Origin: JALSIF01 sp026981635 [NCBI: bacterium]
GTDB taxonomy: Bacteria > 4484-113 > JALSIF01
Assembly: GCA_026981635.1 (NCBI GenBank)
Contig: JALSIF010000164.1
Coordinates: 1-17,970 of the forward strand
Direction: 5' to 3'
Length of the DNA stretch: 17,970 bases
The position numbers and the translations under genes are program-made. Of this stretch, positions 6,939-14,305 are shown piece by piece (positions within the stretch are counted from its first letter, which is position 1; each line of letters starts with the position of its first letter). Under the pieces are notes generated by a model. The model searched no databases and was not told the DNA's origin. It saw nothing but the letters and a program-made list of their open reading frames with translations.

Positions 6939-7598
6939 ATGGGGCGGGTCTTCGTTCTGGTGGGTCCCCCCGGCTCGGGCAAGGGCACCCAGGCTGAGCT
7001 TTTGAGGGAGCGCTTTGGCCTGGTCCACTTTGACATGGGGGGAGAGCTTCGCCGGGAGATGGCCTCGGGGAGCGAGCTGGGGGAGACCATTGCCGGCTAC
7101 GTAAACCAGGGCAAGCTGGTCCCCCTGCCCATCATCGCCGAGATCGTGGGCAAGTTCCTGCGAGAAAACAAGCGGGCCGACATCCTGTTTGACGGCTTTC
7201 CCAGAAGCCTGGAGCAGGCCGAGGTGCTTGACCGGGCCATAGAGGGGGAGGGAGAGCTAGAGCTAAGGGCGGTGTTTAACTTTGTCATCCCCAAGGAGAT
7301 GCTCCTTGAGCGGGTGGTCTACCGGCGGCTCTGCCCGGAGTGTGGGGCGGTGTATAACCTTCGCACCAGCCCCCCGCGGGAGGATGAGCTTTGCGACCGC
7401 TGTGGGGCAAAGCTTATCCAGCGCAGCGACGACCGGGAGGAGGTCTTCCTGGAGCGCTATGAGACCCAGTATGAGGGGTATGTGGTGCCGGTAATCCAGC
7501 ACTACCGCAAGATGGGCAAGGTGATAGACATTGACGCTACCCGCTCGGTGGGGGAGATCTTTGCCCAGCTGGAGGAGAGCGTTGCGCAAGGTCAGTAG
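6939..7598 (+). CDS. adk: Adenylate kinase, zinc-type LID, variant AMP-site motif
   Basis: 219 aa, the long bacterial type. It converts ATP + AMP to 2 ADP in the cytosol. Visible parts: P-loop GPPGSGKGT at 9-17; DGFPR at 85-89; a LID domain with two C-x2-C pairs, C132/C135 and C152/C155, expected to bind a structural zinc; and RSDD at 162-165 followed by E-E-V-F-L-E-R-Y. The nucleotide-monophosphate site differs: the near-universal S-T-G-D-M-L-R is here D-M-G-G-E-L-R (about residues 32-38). R38 is kept but the Thr and Asp are lost. The downstream SGSELG and GKLVP blocks align normally, so this is a real substitution and not a frame error. It starts five bases after secY and overlaps map by 17 bases. 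The assignment is firm. Confidence 0.95.
   Translation: MGRVFVLVGPPGSGKGTQAELLRERFGLVHFDMGGELRREMASGSELGETIAGYVNQGKLVPLPIIAEIVGKFLRENKRADILFDGFPRSLEQAEVLDRAIEGEGELELRAVFNFVIPKEMLLERVVYRRLCPECGAVYNLRTSPPREDELCDRCGAKLIQRSDDREEVFLERYETQYEGYVVPVIQHYRKMGKVIDIDATRSVGEIFAQLEESVAQGQ
7571..7577 (+). promoter_or_regulatory. Ribosome-binding site deciding the map start
   Basis: GGAGGAG inside the 3' end of adk, four bases before TTG 7582. No ordinary ATG/GTG start lies near the expected N-terminus of map, so this strong purine stretch is what selects the TTG. Confidence 0.6.
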
Positions 7599-8388
7599 AG
7601 CCATCCGCCTCAAGCGCCTGTCCGATCTTCGGGGGATCAGAGCAAGCGGCCTGGTCTCCGCCGGGGTGCTTAGGATGATGGAGGAGTGGATCCGCCCCGG
7701 CGTTTCCACCGCCGAGCTTGACCGGCTGGCCGAGGACTATATCCGCTCCCACGGTGGGGTGCCCGCTTTTAAGGGCTACCGGGGCTTTCCCGCCACCATC
7801 TGCAGCTCGGTAAACGAGGAGATCATCCACGCCATCCCCAGCGGCCGGCGGGTGCTGAGGGAGGGGGACGTGATCACCATTGACGTGGGCACGGTTCTAA
7901 ACGGCTACTTCTCCGACACCGCCCGCACCTACTTCGTGGGGGAGGGGGAGCCGCCGGAGGAGGTGGGGCGTCTGCTTGAGGGGACGGAGAGCGCCCTCTG
8001 GGCCGGTATCCGCCGGATGCGCACGGGGGGCAGGCTGGGGGAGGTGTCGGCGGCCATTGAGGAGGAGCTGGCTCGCTTTGGCCTTACCGTCATCCGCGAG
8101 CTCACCGGCCACGGGGTGGGCTTTGAGCTCCACGAGCCGGCGCCGGTGGTATACAACTTTGGCTCTCCCGACGAGGGACCGGTGCTGGAGGACGGCCTGG
8201 TGATTGCCATAGAACCTATGGCAAGTCTTGGCTCAGGTGATATAATCCCTTGTTCTGACGGCTGGACCTACAAGACCCGGGATGGGTCACTTTCGGCGCA
8301 CTTTGAACATACGGTGGGTCTGTGGCAGGGTGAGCCGGTCGTGCTCACCGACCCCGACTGGGAGGTAGGCTGGTCTCAGGACTACTAG
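7582..8388 (+). CDS. map: Methionine aminopeptidase, type I
   Basis: 268 aa with the chosen start. It removes the initiator Met from nascent proteins. The five metal ligands of the pita-bread fold are all visible: Asp in TIDVG, Asp in FSDTART, His in GHGVG, Glu in IAIEPM and Glu in FEHTV, plus the catalytic-pocket His in [10 protein letters not shown]. The TTG at 7582 overlaps the end of adk by 17 bases and is preceded by GGAGGAG at 7571-7577, four bases away. An earlier in-frame start at 7531 would add 17 residues (MTLPARWGRSLPSWRRA) that look like out-of-frame adk and are not typical of the family. The adk-map-infA-rpmJ order is common in Gram-positive bacteria. Confidence 0.93.
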   Translation: MRKVSRAIRLKRLSDLRGIRASGLVSAGVLRMMEEWIRPGVSTAELDRLAEDYIRSHGGVPAFKGYRGFPATICSSVNEEIIHAIPSGRRVLREGDVITIDVGTVLNGYFSDTARTYFVGEGEPPEEVGRLLEGTESALWAGIRRMRTGGRLGEVSAAIEEELARFGLTVIRELTGHGVGFELHEPAPVVYNFGSPDEGPVLEDGLVIAIEPMASLGSGDIIPCSDGWTYKTRDGSLSAHFEHTVGLWQGEPVVLTDPDWEVGWSQDY

Positions 8389-8399
8389 GAGAAGGCAAA

Positions 8400-8627
8400 T
8401 TGGGAAAAACTGACACCATCGTCGTTGAGGGGACCGTGATCCAGGCGCTACCCAACGGCATGTTCAAGGTTAGGCTTGACAACGGGCATGAGGTGCTGGC
8501 CCACATCTCGGGCAAGATCCGCATCCACTACATAAAGATCTTGCCCGGTGACCGGGTGCGGCTGGAGATCTCCCCCTACGACCCTGCCCGGGGACGGATC
8601 GTCTACCGGCTAAGGACAACCGAGTAG
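8400..8627 (+). CDS. infA: Translation initiation factor IF-1
   Basis: 75 aa with a TTG start. IF-1 occupies the ribosomal A site during initiation. The single S1/OB-fold domain is easily recognised: [34 protein letters not shown], then [27 protein letters not shown]. The family normally starts M-x-K-x-D-x-I-x-x-E-G, matching [11 protein letters not shown] here, so TTG at 8400 is the right start; no ATG is available in that position. AGGAGAAGG at 8388-8395 gives a strong ribosome-binding sequence. The gene lies 11 bases after map and 27 bases before rpmJ. Confidence 0.97.
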   Translation: MGKTDTIVVEGTVIQALPNGMFKVRLDNGHEVLAHISGKIRIHYIKILPGDRVRLEISPYDPARGRIVYRLRTTE

Positions 8628-8654
8628 ATCCGAGGGTAGAGAGGAAGTTAGCCC

Positions 8655-8771
8655 ATGAAGGTAAAGGCAAGCATCAAGAAGCGGTGTGCCCACTGCCAGA
8701 TCGTGCGGCGCAAGGGGCGGGTCTATGTGATCTGCAAGCGCAATCCCCGCCACAAGCAGCGCCAGGGATAG
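8655..8771 (+). CDS. rpmJ: 50S ribosomal protein L36
   Basis: 38 aa, exactly the size of the common L36. It starts [11 protein letters not shown] and carries the full zinc ribbon ligand set C11, C14, C27 and H33 (C-A-H-C ... C-K-R-N-P-R-H), so this is the zinc-binding paralogue type. It ends KQRQG. L36 is the smallest large-subunit protein and stabilises the 23S rRNA around the base of the L7/L12 stalk region. GAGGAAG at 8640-8647 is the ribosome-binding sequence. It stands between infA and rpsM as usual. It contrasts with S14 in this window, where the zinc site is incomplete. Confidence 0.97.
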   Translation: MKVKASIKKRCAHCQIVRRKGRVYVICKRNPRHKQRQG

Positions 8772-8781
8772 GAGGTAGGGT

Positions 8782-9168
8782 ATGGCACGCATTGAAGGAG
8801 TAGACCTACCCAAGAACAAGCGGGTGGTGATCGGGCTTACCTACATCTTTGGCATCGGCCTTTCCCGCGCAAAGAAGATTCTCACCAAGGCGGGGGTGGA
8901 CGAGAACATCCGGGTAAAGGACCTTACCGACGAGCAGGTTAACGCCATCCGCCAGGCCATCCAGGAGCTGGGCTACAAGATTGAGGGTGAGCTCAGAAAG
9001 GAGCGGGCGATGGCCATAAAGAGATTGATTGAGATCAACTGCTACCGGGGGATGCGCCACCGGATGGGCCTCCCCGTCCGGGGGCAGCGCACCCATACCA
9101 ACGCCCGCACTCGCAAGGGTCCGCGCCGCCAGGCGGTGGCGGGCAAGAAGCGGCCAGGGAAGAAGTAG
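8782..9168 (+). CDS. rpsM: 30S ribosomal protein S13
   Basis: 128 aa, slightly longer than the usual 118-126. The N-terminal [34 protein letters not shown], the helical middle with [15 protein letters not shown] and the basic tail [29 protein letters not shown] are diagnostic. S13 lies in the head of the 30S, contacts P-site tRNA through its tail and forms bridges B1a/B1b to the large subunit. GGAGGT at 8771-8776 just ahead of the ATG is a strong ribosome-binding site. The 58-base gap after it, before rpsK, is the largest in the alpha block. Confidence 0.98.
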   Translation: MARIEGVDLPKNKRVVIGLTYIFGIGLSRAKKILTKAGVDENIRVKDLTDEQVNAIRQAIQELGYKIEGELRKERAMAIKRLIEINCYRGMRHRMGLPVRGQRTHTNARTRKGPRRQAVAGKKRPGKK

Positions 9169-9226
9169 TCTCACCCTGAGCGGGAACCAAATCTAGGTAC
9201 GGGAGAGCGGTCAGGAGGATAGAGCA

Positions 9227-9625
9227 ATGGCCAAACCGAAACGCAGAGGCAGGCAGACCAAGCGCAAGAAGAAGCTAAATGTCCCCAAGGGACGGGTCTA
9301 TATCCACTCCACCTTCAACAACACCATCGTTACCATCACCGACGAGGAGGGCAACGTGGTCACCTGGGCCAGCGGCGGAACGGTGGGCTTTAAGGGGACC
9401 AAGAAGGGGACCGCCTACGCGGCACAACTTGCCGCCGAGCAGGCCTGCCGTAGGGCGATGGACATGGGAATGGCCGAGGTGGAGATCTACACCAAGGGTC
9501 CGGGCAGCGGCAAGGATGCGGCGGTAAGGACGGTAAATAACGTGGGGCTCAAGGTAAACCTGATCAAGGACATCACCCCGGTGCCCCACAACGGCTGCCG
9601 GCCCAAGAAGCGCAAGCGCGGCTAG
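9227..9625 (+). CDS. rpsK: 30S ribosomal protein S11
   Basis: 132 aa, normal length (about 129). The Lys/Arg-rich start is followed by [52 protein letters not shown], and the C-terminus [15 protein letters not shown] is nearly invariant. S11 is on the platform of the 30S, where it helps form the mRNA exit channel with S7 and S18. TCAGGAGG at about 9211-9218 is the ribosome-binding sequence. It lies between rpsM and rpsD as in most bacterial alpha operons. Confidence 0.98.
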   Translation: MAKPKRRGRQTKRKKKLNVPKGRVYIHSTFNNTIVTITDEEGNVVTWASGGTVGFKGTKKGTAYAAQLAAEQACRRAMDMGMAEVEIYTKGPGSGKDAAVRTVNNVGLKVNLIKDITPVPHNGCRPKKRKRG

Positions 9626-9645
9626 GGATGGGAGGAGCGTAGCCT

Positions 9646-10278
9646 ATGGTTGACCTCAGAGGACCAGTCTGCAAGTACAGCCGCGCCTTCGGGCGCAAGG
9701 TGGACAACAAGCCCCCCCACAAGGACCCCCTCTCGCGGCGCCCCTACCCGCCGGGACCGCGCCGGCGGCGCAAGCGCCTCTCCGACTACGGCAAGCACCT
9801 GCGTGAGGTGCAGATCGCCCGCTTCATCTACCGCATCTACGAGAAGCAGTTTCGGCGCTACTTCCTGGAGGCCAAGCGCTCACCGGGCCGCACCGACGTT
9901 GAGCTGGTGAGGCTGCTTGAGCGGCGGCTGGACAACGTGATCTACAAGGCCGGCTTTGCGGTCACCCGCCGCCAGGCCAGGCAGCTGGTGGTCCACCGCC
10001 ACTTTGAGGTCAAGCGGGGCGACCACGACTGGCGCTGTGTGGATCGGCCCAGCTTCCAGGTCAGGGTGGGGGACCGCATCCGGGTCAAGCCCTCCAAGCG
10101 GGAGAAGGAGTATTTCCAGCTGGTTAGGGAGGAGGTTACCCCCCTCAAGGAGGAATATTGGCTAAGCGTGGACCCGGAGGTGATGGAGATAGAGGTCACT
10201 GCACTTCCCGAGCCGCGGGAGGAGGAGCTGGCCTTTGACCCCGCCATGATCGTGGAGTACTACTCCAAGTACGTCTAG
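9646..10278 (+). CDS. rpsD: 30S ribosomal protein S4, zinc-free type with an altered S4-domain loop
   Basis: 210 aa, normal for S4 (about 200-210). It begins MVDLRGPVCKYSRAFG: only one cysteine of the N-terminal zinc cluster found in some S4 proteins is present, so this is the zinc-free type. The S4 RNA-binding domain is clear at about residues 92-155 (RLLERRLDNVIYKAGFAVTRRQARQLVVH), but the usual H-G-H-I-x-V-N-G loop is replaced by H-R-H-F-E-V-K-R-G-D-H-D-W-R-C-V-D before the PSF strand, which is a few residues longer. The C-terminus ends IVEYYSKYV, typical of the family. S4 starts 16S rRNA 5'-domain assembly and in E. coli represses the alpha operon; no target site was identified here. rpoA follows after 22 bases. 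Confidence 0.96.
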   Translation: MVDLRGPVCKYSRAFGRKVDNKPPHKDPLSRRPYPPGPRRRRKRLSDYGKHLREVQIARFIYRIYEKQFRRYFLEAKRSPGRTDVELVRLLERRLDNVIYKAGFAVTRRQARQLVVHRHFEVKRGDHDWRCVDRPSFQVRVGDRIRVKPSKREKEYFQLVREEVTPLKEEYWLSVDPEVMEIEVTALPEPREEELAFDPAMIVEYYSKYV

Positions 10279-10282
10279 TCGA

Positions 10283-10290
10283 AAGGAGGT
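10283..10290 (+). promoter_or_regulatory. Strong ribosome-binding site of rpoA
   Basis: AAGGAGGT, the full complement of the 16S rRNA 3' end, lies 10 bases before the rpoA ATG at 10301. It is the strongest such sequence in the window and confirms that the organism uses the standard anti-Shine-Dalgarno. One of only two TCGA tetramers in the window abuts it at 10279-10282. Confidence 0.7.
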
Positions 10291-10300
10291 CTTTTCTGCT

Positions 10301-11287
10301 ATGGCCACCATGGGAAGCGTGAGCCTGAGAAAGCTTAATCTGATCAACCTGCTCACCATGGAGCGGAGGATCAGCGAGGACGGCCGGGTGGGGGAGTTTG
10401 TCATCACTCCGCTTCCCCGCGGCATGGGCACCACCTTCGGCAATGCCCTAAGAAGGGTGCTTCTTAGCTCCATCAAGGGGGATGCCATCACCTACTTCAA
10501 GATTGAGGGGCTCTACCACGAGTTCTCCCCCATGCCGGGCATCCGCGAGGACTCGGTGGAGATCCTGCTCAACCTGCGCAAGATTCCGGTGATGATTGAG
10601 GGGGAGCGCACCACGGCGGTGCTGAGGATGGATGTGGAGGGAAAGCGGGTGGTCACCGCAGCCGACTTTGAGCCCAACCCCGAGGTGCGCATTCTCAACC
10701 CTAAGGAGCAGTACATCTGCGAGCTGGTGAGGGACGACGCCAAGTTCCGCCTGGAGGCTACCATCATGCGCGGGGTGGGCTATGTGCCTGCGATGGAGAA
10801 CCGCTCCGACCAGCAGCCCATCGGGGTGATCACCCTGGATGCCAACTACAGCCCGGTTGAGCGGGTCACCTACCAGATTGAGAAGACCCGGGTGGGCTCT
10901 GACACCAACCTGGACAAGCTGATCCTTACCATTGAGACCAACGGGCTAAAGACCCCCGACCAGGTGCTGGCTGAGGCGGCAAGCTTCCTGGGCAAGTACT
11001 TCAACTGGCTGACCAACGAGGAGATCAAGGCCGGCGCGCTGGGGGTTCTGGCCGAGGAGCCCAAGCCGGAGGAGGAGGACATCCTGGAGAAGCCCATCCA
11101 GTTCCTCGGTCTCAGCAAGCGCTCGGAAAACTGCCTGCTGCACGAGGGGATTGACACCATCGGCAAGCTGATTGAGAAGACCCCCGAAGACCTGCTCAAT
11201 ATCAGGAGCTTCGGTGAACGAAGCCTGATTGAGGTGGTAGACAAGCTGGCCCAGTATGAGCTCTACCTGAGGGAGATGGAAGAGTAG
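10301..11287 (+). CDS. rpoA: DNA-directed RNA polymerase subunit alpha
   Basis: 328 aa, standard length. The N-terminal domain dimerises to start RNA polymerase assembly: FVITPLPRGMGTTFGNALRRVLLSSIKGDAIT, YHEFSPMPGIREDSVEILLNL and VGYVPAMENR plus VGSDTNLDKLILTIETNG. A Pro/Glu-rich linker (AEEPKPEEED, about 251-260) leads to the C-terminal helix-hairpin-helix domain, LGLSKRSENCLLHEGIDTIGKLIEKTPEDLLNIRSFGERSLIEV. R274 corresponds to the DNA-contacting Arg265 of E. coli. The first ATG was taken because of the full Shine-Dalgarno sequence 10 bases upstream; it gives about 15 residues more than the shortest homologues. Gene order rpsD-rpoA-rplQ is the usual one. Confidence 0.98.
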   Translation: MATMGSVSLRKLNLINLLTMERRISEDGRVGEFVITPLPRGMGTTFGNALRRVLLSSIKGDAITYFKIEGLYHEFSPMPGIREDSVEILLNLRKIPVMIEGERTTAVLRMDVEGKRVVTAADFEPNPEVRILNPKEQYICELVRDDAKFRLEATIMRGVGYVPAMENRSDQQPIGVITLDANYSPVERVTYQIEKTRVGSDTNLDKLILTIETNGLKTPDQVLAEAASFLGKYFNWLTNEEIKAGALGVLAEEPKPEEEDILEKPIQFLGLSKRSENCLLHEGIDTIGKLIEKTPEDLLNIRSFGERSLIEVVDKLAQYELYLREMEE

Positions 11288-11317
11288 GATAACCCTGACT
11301 GAGCGGGGAGATTTGCC

Positions 11318-11731
11318 ATGCGCCACAAGAAAGGAAATCGCAAGCTGGGAAAGCCCTTTGATCAGCGCCTCGCCCTCATCCGGGGGCAGGTGGACTCGCT
11401 CTTTCAGCACGGCCGTCTGACCACTACCGAGGCGCGGGCCAAGGAGGTGCGCCGGCTGGCCGAGAAGCTAATCACCCGGGCCAAGCGGGGCGGGCTGAAC
11501 GACCTTCGCTACATCAACCGCTTCCTCTACACCAAGCAGGCCTACCTCAACCTCAAAAACGAGATCGTCCCCGCGGTGGGTGAGCGTAAAAGTGGCTTTG
11601 TCTCCCTGGTCAAGCTAGGCTACCGTCGGGGGGACGGGGCGAAGATGGTCCGCGTCTACCTCCCCGACTGGCGGCCGCCCTTTACCGAGCGCAAACCCAG
11701 GGAGGAAGAGGAAGGCGAAGAGGAGGCCTGA
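11318..11731 (+). CDS. rplQ: 50S ribosomal protein L17
   Basis: 137 aa; the core is the usual 115-120 aa. It starts MRHKKGNRKLGKPFDQRLALIRGQVDSLFQHGRL and continues TTTEARAKEVRRLAEKLITRAKRG, the family signature, ending with GYRRGDGAKMVRVYL. L17 surrounds the peptide exit tunnel on the large subunit. The last dozen residues (KPREEEEGEEEA) are an acidic tail, a smaller version of those on S17 and S5. The AGGAGG coding for E-E within this tail (11721-11726) may be the ribosome-binding site for truA, which follows immediately. Confidence 0.97.
   Translation: MRHKKGNRKLGKPFDQRLALIRGQVDSLFQHGRLTTTEARAKEVRRLAEKLITRAKRGGLNDLRYINRFLYTKQAYLNLKNEIVPAVGERKSGFVSLVKLGYRRGDGAKMVRVYLPDWRPPFTERKPREEEEGEEEA
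11721..11726 (+). promoter_or_regulatory. Candidate ribosome-binding site for a CTG start of truA
   Basis: AGGAGG near the end of rplQ, ten bases before CTG 11737 and one base before CTG 11728. It is the only strong purine stretch placed suitably for either candidate. A second stretch, GGGGAGGAGGG at 11743-11753, has no usable start codon in the truA frame downstream of it. Confidence 0.4.
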
Positions 11732-11736
11732 ACGCC

Positions 11737-12540
11737 CTGCCAGGGGAGGAGGGCAGAGGGCAGTCCCATAAGCTCAAACTTACTCTCCAGTATCGCGGGC
11801 AGGGTTTCTACGGCAGCCAGTATCAGCCCCAGCGCCGCACGGTGGAAGGGGTGCTGAGGGAGGCCCTGGCCACCCTCTATGGGGGTGTCTACCCCAAGCT
11901 AGAACTTGCCGGCCGGACCGACACCGGAGTAAACGCCCTGGGGCAGGTGGCCTCCCTGCCGCCGCTGCCCCACCCGATGGGGGAGGAGGAGCTGATGGTG
12001 GTCCTAAACCGCGCCCTGCCCGAGGACCTCAGGGTGGTGGAGGCAAGGCGGGTGCGGGCCGATTTCCACGCCCGCTTCTCCGCCCTGAGCCGCACCTATG
12101 AGTATGTGATCTGGACCGACCCGGCCCAGCCGGTGGAGTGGGCCTGGCGAAGCTTCTACCTACCGGGGGCTGAGCTAGACCTCGGGGTGATGGAGGAGCT
12201 GTGCGGTGAGTTTCTGAAACTGGAGGAGTTCTCCCACCTCGCCAGCCAGGTCCCCGCGGGGGAGGGGAGGGTGAGGCTCCACCAGTTTCAGGTGGAAAGG
12301 CTGCCTTCCAGGGTAGTCTTTTCCGTTCGGGCAAACCGGTTTCTCTACCGGATGGTCAGGCACATGGTGGGACTGCTCATCAAGGCGGGGCTTTCGCGCT
12401 TGAAAGTAGAGGAGGCGCGTGCTATCATCGGGCGCCGTTTGCGTCAGGTTTCACCATACCTTGCACCTCCGGTAGGCCTTACCCTGGTTGAGGTTGCCTA
12501 TCCGCAGAAGCTTGAGGAAGTGGAAGATGAAGGAGACTAA
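11737..12540 (+). CDS. truA: tRNA pseudouridine(38-40) synthase, probable CTG start
   Basis: 267 aa from the proposed start. TruA makes pseudouridine at positions 38-40 of the tRNA anticodon arm. The catalytic-Asp motif [15 protein letters not shown] is present (the family usually has H where this has N), followed by [33 protein letters not shown] and [17 protein letters not shown]. The conserved N-terminal strand is encoded before the first GTG (11842): [25 protein letters not shown], frame open from 11770 back into rplQ. No ATG, GTG or TTG precedes it in frame after the rplQ stop. CTG at 11737, ten bases after AGGAGG, is the best candidate; CTG 11728 overlapping the rplQ TGA is another. Starting at 11842 would delete an essential strand. 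The 3' end overlaps rplM by 14 bases. Function is sure, start is not. Confidence 0.85.
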   Translation: MPGEEGRGQSHKLKLTLQYRGQGFYGSQYQPQRRTVEGVLREALATLYGGVYPKLELAGRTDTGVNALGQVASLPPLPHPMGEEELMVVLNRALPEDLRVVEARRVRADFHARFSALSRTYEYVIWTDPAQPVEWAWRSFYLPGAELDLGVMEELCGEFLKLEEFSHLASQVPAGEGRVRLHQFQVERLPSRVVFSVRANRFLYRMVRHMVGLLIKAGLSRLKVEEARAIIGRRLRQVSPYLAPPVGLTLVEVAYPQKLEEVEDEGD

Positions 12541-12958
12541 GTGGTACACGCGGGAGCGGGTTGAGCCGCAGTGGTATGTGGTGGATGCGGCCGGGAAAAG
12601 ACTTGGCCGGCTGGCCACCGAGGTGGCCAAGCTCCTCATCGGCAAGCACAAGCCCCACTACACCCCGGGCCAGCTGGTGGGCGACTTCGTCATCGTGGTC
12701 AACTGCGACAAGGTGGTGGTCACCGGCAAGAAGGAGACCGACAAGATCTACTACCGCCACTCGGGCTACCCGGGAGGGCTAAAGGCGCTTAGCTTTAGGG
12801 AGATGATGCAGCGCGACCCCAGGAAGGTGATCCGGCTGGCGGTAAAGGGGATGCTGCCCAAGAACCGCCTGCGGGACAGGCTGATGAGCCGGCTCAAGGT
12901 CTACGCCGGGCCTCACCATCCCCACCAGGCGCAAAAGCCCACTCCCTGGGAGGTATAA
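12527..12958 (+). CDS. rplM: 50S ribosomal protein L13
   Basis: 143 aa, normal length. The N-terminal [36 protein letters not shown], the middle [35 protein letters not shown] and the C-terminal [33 protein letters not shown] are all characteristic. L13 is an early assembly protein of the large subunit. ATG 12527 was chosen over an upstream in-frame start at 12488 because the usual protein starts M-K-T-x-x near W-Y-V-x-D; it overlaps truA by 14 bases, with GAGG at 12514-12517 upstream. rplM-rpsI form the usual L13-S9 pair. Confidence 0.97.
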   Translation: MKETKWYTRERVEPQWYVVDAAGKRLGRLATEVAKLLIGKHKPHYTPGQLVGDFVIVVNCDKVVVTGKKETDKIYYRHSGYPGGLKALSFREMMQRDPRKVIRLAVKGMLPKNRLRDRLMSRLKVYAGPHHPHQAQKPTPWEV

Positions 12959-12968
12959 GATTTAGGCG

Positions 12969-13367
12969 ATGAGCACCATAGAGCTGCAAAAGATAACCGT
13001 CGGGCGCCGCAAGCGGGCGGTGGCGAGGGTGATCCTGCGCCCGGGAAGCGGGCAGATCTTCATCAACGGCAAGCCCCTCGCCGACTACTTCCCCCAGGTC
13101 CCCGCCCAGCTTGAGGTGCTGGAGCCGCTCAGGCTCCTGGGGGTGGAAAACGAGTACGACGTCATCGCCAACGTCAGGGGGGGCGGCTGGCACGGCCAGG
13201 CGGGGGCGGTGAAACTGGGCATTGCCCGCTACCTGGTTTACCTTGACCCCTCGGTCAAGCCCAAGCTTCGCCAGCATGGCCTGCTCACCCGCGACCCGCG
13301 GGAGAAGGAGCGCAAGAAGTACGGGCACCTCAGGGCCCGCAAGAAGCCCCAGTACCACAAGCGGTAG
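12969..13367 (+). CDS. rpsI: 30S ribosomal protein S9
   Basis: 132 aa, normal length (about 130). Marks: VGRRKRAVARVILRPGSGQIFINGKPLADYF at the start, VRGGGWHGQAGAVKLGIARYLV in the middle, and the basic C-terminus LLTRDPREKERKKYGHLRARKKPQYHKR. The final KR reaches the P-site tRNA anticodon stem in known ribosomes. The usual ending is F-S-K-R; here it is Y-H-K-R. It follows rplM by ten bases and ends the ribosomal part of the window. The 65-base region after it has no convincing terminator. Confidence 0.98.
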   Translation: MSTIELQKITVGRRKRAVARVILRPGSGQIFINGKPLADYFPQVPAQLEVLEPLRLLGVENEYDVIANVRGGGWHGQAGAVKLGIARYLVYLDPSVKPKLRQHGLLTRDPREKERKKYGHLRARKKPQYHKR

Positions 13368-13432
13368 TCGCTCCTCCCGCCCGCAGGCAGAGGATGCCTC
13401 GTTGCTAAGATGGGCCGGGGGCCGCTTTGCCC
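13368..13432 (+). other. Gap between rpsI and cdaA
   Basis: Sixty-five GC-rich bases. I see a weak stem (GGCA/TGCC with a five-base loop, about 13386-13398) but no T-run after it, and no recognisable -35/-10 pair. Transcription from the ribosomal operon may therefore continue into cdaA. A run of five G at 13417-13421 is the only Shine-Dalgarno-like sequence. Confidence 0.4.
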
Positions 13433-14299
13433 ATGCAAGAGAGCCTGACCAATCTCCTGCCCGGCGCCATCAACCCGTGGCTCTTTCTGCTGGACCTTCT
13501 CCTGGTCTGGATCCTCTACTACTACTTGATTCTCTTTGTGCGCGGGACCCGGGCGGTGATCATCCTCATCGGCATCGGCACCATCGCCCTGCTCTATGTG
13601 GTGGTGAGCTGGCTGGACCTGGTTACCACCCGCTGGCTACTGGAAAAGTTTTTTGCCTATGGTTCCATTGCCCTGATCGTCATCTTTGCCCCCGAGATCC
13701 GTGACTACCTGGCCGAGATCGGGCGCCGGAGCATGGTGCTTCCCTTCCGCGCCCTGGCCCGCCGCACCCGGGAGGAGCGAGAGGAGGAGGAGCTGCCCGA
13801 GCTCTTGGGCTCGGTGGTAAAGGCATGCACCCAGCTTGCCGCCACCAAGACTGGGGCGATCATCGCCCTGGAGCGCCGCAAGCCCATCCAGCTTGACCAG
13901 ATGATCGTGGGGGAGGAGCTGGATGCGCTGGTCACCGAGCGGCTTTTGATGGCCATCTTTGACAAGCACTCTCCCCTCCACGACGGCGGGGTGGTGATTA
14001 CCGACAGCCGCATCCGCTACGTAAACTGCTACTTCCACCTCTCCGAGAATCCCCTGCTTGACCCCTACCTGGGCAGCCGCCACCGGGCGGCGGTGGGGGT
14101 GACCGAGGACTCCGACGCGGTAGCGGTGGTGGTGAGTGAGGAGACCGGCCAGATCAGCATCGCGGTAAACGGACGTCTCGCCCGGGGGCTCACCCCCGAG
14201 GAGGCGCTGGAGCAGCTTGAGGTGCTGTTTGACCTCACCCACTCACGGGCCACTGAGCTGCCCCCGGTTGAGACGGGTAGGCTGGTTCCCGAGGGGTAG
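13433..14299 (+). CDS. cdaA: Diadenylate cyclase CdaA, membrane-bound
   Basis: 288 aa. CdaA condenses two ATP into the second messenger c-di-AMP at the membrane. Three N-terminal membrane segments are visible at about residues 16-36, 40-60 and 68-86, then a charged coiled segment (RRTREEREEEELPEL) and the DAC (DisA_N) domain. The catalytic motifs are present: HDGG at about 183-186 (the family usually has D-G-A) and GSRHRAA at 214-220, with LHDGGVVITDSRI and AVGVTEDSDAVAVVVSEETGQIS around them. The start is ATG 13433 or TTG 13427, two codons apart. Potassium and cell-wall homeostasis are the usual c-di-AMP outputs. Its partners cdaR and glmM follow directly. Confidence 0.94.
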   Translation: MQESLTNLLPGAINPWLFLLDLLLVWILYYYLILFVRGTRAVIILIGIGTIALLYVVVSWLDLVTTRWLLEKFFAYGSIALIVIFAPEIRDYLAEIGRRSMVLPFRALARRTREEREEEELPELLGSVVKACTQLAATKTGAIIALERRKPIQLDQMIVGEELDALVTERLLMAIFDKHSPLHDGGVVITDSRIRYVNCYFHLSENPLLDPYLGSRHRAAVGVTEDSDAVAVVVSEETGQISIAVNGRLARGLTPEEALEQLEVLFDLTHSRATELPPVETGRLVPEG

Positions 14300-14305
14300 G
14301 TTGAG

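Noticed and set aside
7531-7581. Earlier GTG/ATG-like start for map inside adk
   Set aside because: It would add 17 residues of adk-shadow sequence; the TTG at 7582 has the better ribosome-binding site and family length.
8236-8250. GATATAATCC inside map as a -10 promoter for infA
   Set aside because: It resembles TATAAT, but no -35 is seen at the right distance, and it encodes the expected map residues before the conserved C-terminal Glu motif.
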